Shown in pieces: positions 61,022 through 64,000 of a stretch of 64,000 bases of DNA. Source of the stretch: Pseudonocardia hierapolitana (lineage in GTDB: Bacteria > Actinomycetota > Actinomycetes > Mycobacteriales > Pseudonocardiaceae). Where the stretch lies: NCBI RefSeq assembly GCF_007994075.1, contig NZ_VIWU01000001.1, positions 1 through 64,000 on the forward strand, given 5' to 3'. The position numbers were made by a program, and so were the translations under genes. Each line of letters opens with the position of its first letter. Position 1 is the first letter of the stretch. The notes under the pieces were generated by a model. It was not told the DNA's origin, ran no database searches, and saw only the letters and a program-made list of their open reading frames with translations.

Positions 61022-64000
61022 ATGGGAAGCTCCCGCGACGTCCTGACCGCTGATCCGGCTGACAACCTGACCACTGTCACCGAATGCGAACAACTCTTCG
61101 CCGAGGTGCTGACCGATGTCGTGGGCACCGAGCACGTGTCGGTTGACAGCCACTTCTTCGACGACCTCGGTGCCGACTCGATGCTGATGGCCCGCTTCTG
61201 CGCACGGGTGCGCAAGCGGGCCGACCTGCCGTCGGTGTCGATGCAGGACGTCTACCAGCACCCGACCATTCGGAGTCTTGCGGCGGCCCTCGCCAACGAC
61301 GTCCTTACCGCTGATCCCGCTGACAACCTGACCACTGTCACCAAATGCGAACAACTCTTCGCCGAGGTGCTGACCGATGTCGTGGGCACCGAGCACGTGT
61401 CGGTTGACAGCCACTTCTTCGACGACCTCGGTGCCGACTCGATGCTGATGGCCCGCTTCTGCGCACGGGTGCGCAAGCGGGCCGACCTGCCGTCGGTGTC
61501 GATGCAGGACGTCTACCAGCACCCGACCATTCGGAGTCTTGCGGCGGCCCTCGCCAACGACGTCCTTACCGCTGATCCCGCTGACAACCTGACCACTGTC
61601 ACCAAATGCGAACAACTCTTCGCCGAGGTGCTGACCGATGTCGTGGGCACCGAGCACGTGTCGGTTGACAGCCACTTCTTCGACGACCTCGGTGCCGACT
61701 CGATGCTGATGGCCCGTTTCTGCGCACGGGTGCGCAAGCGGGCCGACCTGCCGTCGGTGTCGATGCAGGACGTCTACCAGCACCCGACCATTCGGAGTCT
61801 TGCATCGGCCCTCGTCAACACCAAAACCGACACCAAACCCACGCCTGCCTCGCAGCCGGCAACTCCGGCGGCTCCCACCCCGCTGCCAAGGCGGGCCCGC
61901 AATGGTGAGTACGTCCTCTGCGGGGCGCTGCAGCTGCTGTTCATGCTCGGCTACCCGTCCCTCACCGCTGTCGTCGGCGTCAAGGGCGTCGAGTGGGTCC
62001 GCGCCGGCGGCTCGGACCTGATCGACATCTACCTGCGGTCGGTCGCGTTCGGAAGCGCGATGCTCGTCGGCCTGAGCGCCCTTCCGATCCTGCTCAAGTG
62101 GGTGCTCGTCGGCCGGTGGAAGCCTCAGGAGATCCGCGTCTGGAGCATGCCGTACTTCCGCTTCTGGGTCGTCAGGACGCTGATCCAGCGGAACCCGATG
62201 GCGTTGTTCGTCGGCTCGCCGCTCTATGCGCTCTACCTGAGGGCGCTGGGCGCGAAGATCGGCCGCGGGGCCGCAATCTTCACCAGGAACGTGCCCGTGT
62301 GCACCGACCTGCTCAGCATCGGCGACGGCGCGGTGATCCGGAAGGACTCGTTCTTCACCGGCTACCGGGCCCACGACGGCATCATCCAGACGGGCGCGGT
62401 GAGCATCGGCAAGGACGCGCTGGTCGGCGAGGTCACGGTGCTCGACATCTGGACCTCGCTGGGTGACGGGGCCCAGCTCGGGCACTCGTCCGCTCTGCAC
62501 GCGGGTCAGGTCGTGCCTGCCGGGGAGCGCTGGCACGGTTCCCCTGCGCAGCGGACCGACGTGGACTACCAGCGGATCTCCACGGCGCACGTCAGCAGCT
62601 TGCGACGAGTCGTCTTCGCGACCGTGCAGCTGGTGAACCTGCTCCTGCTGGGTTCGCCGCTGGTATTCAGCGTCGTGGTCCTCGCACTCACCGAGGTCCC
62701 GCAGCTCGCGACCCTGCTGGATTCGGGTCCGGTGCAGTTCACCAGCTGGACGTTCTACCGCGACGCGCTGGTGATGTCCGGCGTGCTCTTCTTCGGCGCC
62801 ATTCTCGTCGGCCTCGTATCCGTGGCCACCATTCCTCGCCTGCTGAACCTGGCCATCACGCCGGACAAGGTCTACCCCTTGTACGGATTCCACTACTGGG
62901 TCCAGCGAGCGATCGCCCGCACGAGCAACAGCAAGTTCTTCACCCGCCTCTTCGGCGGCAGCTCCTACATCGTCCACTACCTGCGCTGGATCGGGTACGA
63001 CCTTCGCAATGTCGAGCAGACGGGGTCGAACTTCGGCGAGCTCGTCAAGCACGACACCCCGTTCCTCACATCGGTGGGCAGCGGAACGATGGTCGCGGAC
63101 GGGTTGTCCATCATCAATGCGGATTTCTCGAGCACGTCGTTCCGACTGTCCCGCGTGTCGATCGGGGCCCACAACTTCCTCGGTAACAGGATCCCCTACC
63201 CGGCGCAGGGGAAGACGGGCGACAACTGCCTGCTTGCGACGAAGCTCATGGTTCCGCTCGACGGACAGGTGCGGGAGGGTGTCGGCCTGCTGGGCTCGCC
63301 CAGCTTCGAGATCCCGCGGTTGGTCCAGCGCGACAAGCAGCTCGCCGTGGTGAGCAAGGACGAGCTGCGCCGCCGCCTCCGGGCCAAGAACGTTTACAAC
63401 ATCATCAGCATGGCGCTGTTCCTGCTTTCGCGGTGGATCTTCTTGTTCGCCGTCACCGTGCTCTACCTCGGCGCCGTCGACGCCTGGGCCTCGCTTGGCG
63501 CGCTCGCGGTCGTGCTGGCCATCGTCGGAGTGTTCTTCTTCAGCTTCGCGTACTCCATTCTGGTCGAGCGCACGGTCCGGCCGCTCATGGCCTTGCGGCC
63601 GGAGGGCTGCTCGATCTACGACCGCGCCTTCTGGCGGCACGAACGCTTCTGGAAAATGAACGCCGACGCCGTCTATCTCAATACCTTCAACGGCACGCCG
63701 CTGAAGAACGTGATCTGGCGGCTGCTGGGTGTGCGAATCGGCCGCCGGGTCTTCGACGACGGCTGGTGGCCGACCGAGCGGACGTTCACCACGATCGGGG
63801 ACGACTGCACGCTCAATGCAGGAAGCACCGTCCAATGCCACTCGCAGGAGGACGGCGGATTCAAGTCGGACCGCACTGCGATCGGTGCCGGCTGCACGCT
63901 CGACGTCGGCGCATACGTCCACTACGGCGTGACGGTGGGCGACGGTGCGATGCTCGCCGCCGACTCCTTCCTCATGAAGGGCGAGGAAATGCCACCGAGT
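61022..64000 (+). CDS. Triple carrier domain fused to Pls/PosA-type NRPS terminal membrane/beta-helix region, 3' end outside window
   Basis: Open frame of 993 codons to the window edge without a stop. Three tandem phosphopantetheine carrier domains occupy residues 6-92, 93-179 and 180-261; each has the attachment motif LGADSM, with Ser53, Ser140 and Ser227. A Pro/Thr linker follows, then at least six transmembrane segments (about 295-375, 535-615 and 790-850) alternating with hexapeptide left-handed beta-helix parts (about 410-500 and 903-993, including VFDDGWWPTERT). This C-terminal layout matches the NRPS terminal domain of the epsilon-polylysine synthetase family (Pls/PosA). No adenylation domain precedes the carriers, so loading must come in trans. 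ATG at 61022 is preceded by an in-frame TTG. Confidence 0.85.
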   Translation, partial: MGSSRDVLTADPADNLTTVTECEQLFAEVLTDVVGTEHVSVDSHFFDDLGADSMLMARFCARVRKRADLPSVSMQDVYQHPTIRSLAAALANDVLTADPADNLTTVTKCEQLFAEVLTDVVGTEHVSVDSHFFDDLGADSMLMARFCARVRKRADLPSVSMQDVYQHPTIRSLAAALANDVLTADPADNLTTVTKCEQLFAEVLTDVVGTEHVSVDSHFFDDLGADSMLMARFCARVRKRADLPSVSMQDVYQHPTIRSLASALVNTKTDTKPTPASQPATPAAPTPLPRRARNGEYVLCGALQLLFMLGYPSLTAVVGVKGVEWVRAGGSDLIDIYLRSVAFGSAMLVGLSALPILLKWVLVGRWKPQEIRVWSMPYFRFWVVRTLIQRNPMALFVGSPLYALYLRALGAKIGRGAAIFTRNVPVCTDLLSIGDGAVIRKDSFFTGYRAHDGIIQTGAVSIGKDALVGEVTVLDIWTSLGDGAQLGHSSALHAGQVVPAGERWHGSPAQRTDVDYQRISTAHVSSLRRVVFATVQLVNLLLLGSPLVFSVVVLALTEVPQLATLLDSGPVQFTSWTFYRDALVMSGVLFFGAILVGLVSVATIPRLLNLAITPDKVYPLYGFHYWVQRAIARTSNSKFFTRLFGGSSYIVHYLRWIGYDLRNVEQTGSNFGELVKHDTPFLTSVGSGTMVADGLSIINADFSSTSFRLSRVSIGAHNFLGNRIPYPAQGKTGDNCLLATKLMVPLDGQVREGVGLLGSPSFEIPRLVQRDKQLAVVSKDELRRRLRAKNVYNIISMALFLLSRWIFLFAVTVLYLGAVDAWASLGALAVVLAIVGVFFFSFAYSILVERTVRPLMALRPEGCSIYDRAFWRHERFWKMNADAVYLNTFNGTPLKNVIWRLLGVRIGRRVFDDGWWPTERTFTTIGDDCTLNAGSTVQCHSQEDGGFKSDRTAIGAGCTLDVGAYVHYGVTVGDGAMLAADSFLMKGEEMPPS
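61037..61819 (+). repeat. Three 261-bp direct repeats encoding the carrier domains
   Basis: Copies start at 61037, 61298 and 61559 (GACGTCC.). Copies 1 and 2 differ at three bases, all within the first 50 bp. Copies 2 and 3 differ at one internal base until the last 20 bp of copy 3, where the linker begins. The period is 87 codons, so frame is preserved whatever the copy number. Confidence 0.95.

Noticed and set aside
61007..63922. Very long open frame on the minus strand opposite the carrier-protein gene
   Set aside because: It mirrors the codon positions of the plus-strand gene, is His/Asp/Arg-rich and shows no domain, whereas the plus strand has three carrier motifs and a beta-helix region.

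Overview
The window is high-GC actinobacterial DNA. GTG/ATG starts, 4-8 bp stop/start overlaps, DUF397/XRE modules and a branched actinobacterial respiratory operon all fit. Gene order and orientation follow the Mycobacterium tuberculosis Rv2173-Rv2196 block closely (idsA2, mptA, Rv2175c, pknL, aroG, RNase AS, PlsC-like Rv2182c, Rv2183c-Rv2186c, fadD15, pimB', NlpC/P60, Rv2191, trpD, ctaE, qcrCAB). The carotenoid genes, small repeat families and XRE/DUF397 genes suggest Pseudonocardia or a close Pseudonocardiaceae relative; this genus call is an inference.

Layout. 1-5.2 kb: carotenoid genes (GGPP synthase, cut by the window edge; phytoene desaturase; phytoene synthase) interleaved with mannosyltransferase mptA. 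5.3-16.4 kb: a 22-bp repeat array, the Rv2175c/PknL pair, DAHP synthase, RNase AS, an acyltransferase, ROK glucokinase, ArsA-type ATPase, two SRPBCC proteins and a metallophosphoesterase. 16.5-18.3 kb: fadD15. 18.9-30.4 kb: a self-sufficient selenocysteine island that separates fadD15 from pimB'. It holds selB, selA, selD, tRNA-Sec, fdhD, an NrfD-like membrane subunit, an iron-sulfur subunit, and a formate dehydrogenase alpha subunit read through an in-frame UGA at 29840-29842 with a SECIS-like hairpin directly after it. A two-gene AbfB-type insertion sits inside the island. 30.4-36.6 kb: pimB', a peptidoglycan hydrolase, a NYN-domain protein and a DEDDh/GIY-YIG nuclease. 37.4-40.3 kb: an XRE-STAND-TPR regulator flanked by related foldback repeats. 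40.3-46.5 kb: an Lrp-type ligand-binding protein, trpD, an atypical receiver protein and ctaE-qcrCAB, closed by a strong terminator.

From 46.5 kb on, coding density falls and the content becomes accessory: an App1 phosphatase-phospholipase D fusion, a SulP transporter, a triply frameshifted DUF1269 pseudogene, a CMD-family protein, remnants of arginine deiminase and ornithine carbamoyltransferase, a GT87 glycosyltransferase, an XRE/DUF397 module, an exact 5 x 44 bp tandem array, a STAS protein and a luciferase-like oxidoreductase. The window ends in what may be a decayed or remodelled biosynthetic locus: an XRE regulator, a truncated class III aminotransferase with a second decayed copy of its 5' end, and an open-ended gene whose N-terminus is three almost identical acyl/peptidyl carrier domains joined to a multi-pass membrane and left-handed beta-helix region of the Pls/PosA type.

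How the parts work together. SelA, SelB, SelD and tRNA-Sec supply the recoding needed for FdhA; FdhD sulfurates its metal cofactor; the iron-sulfur and NrfD-like subunits would pass formate electrons to the quinone pool, which the QcrCAB-CtaE branch can oxidise. MptA and PimB' serve lipomannan and PIM synthesis in the envelope, with PknL and the NlpC/P60 enzyme as cell-wall signalling and remodelling factors.
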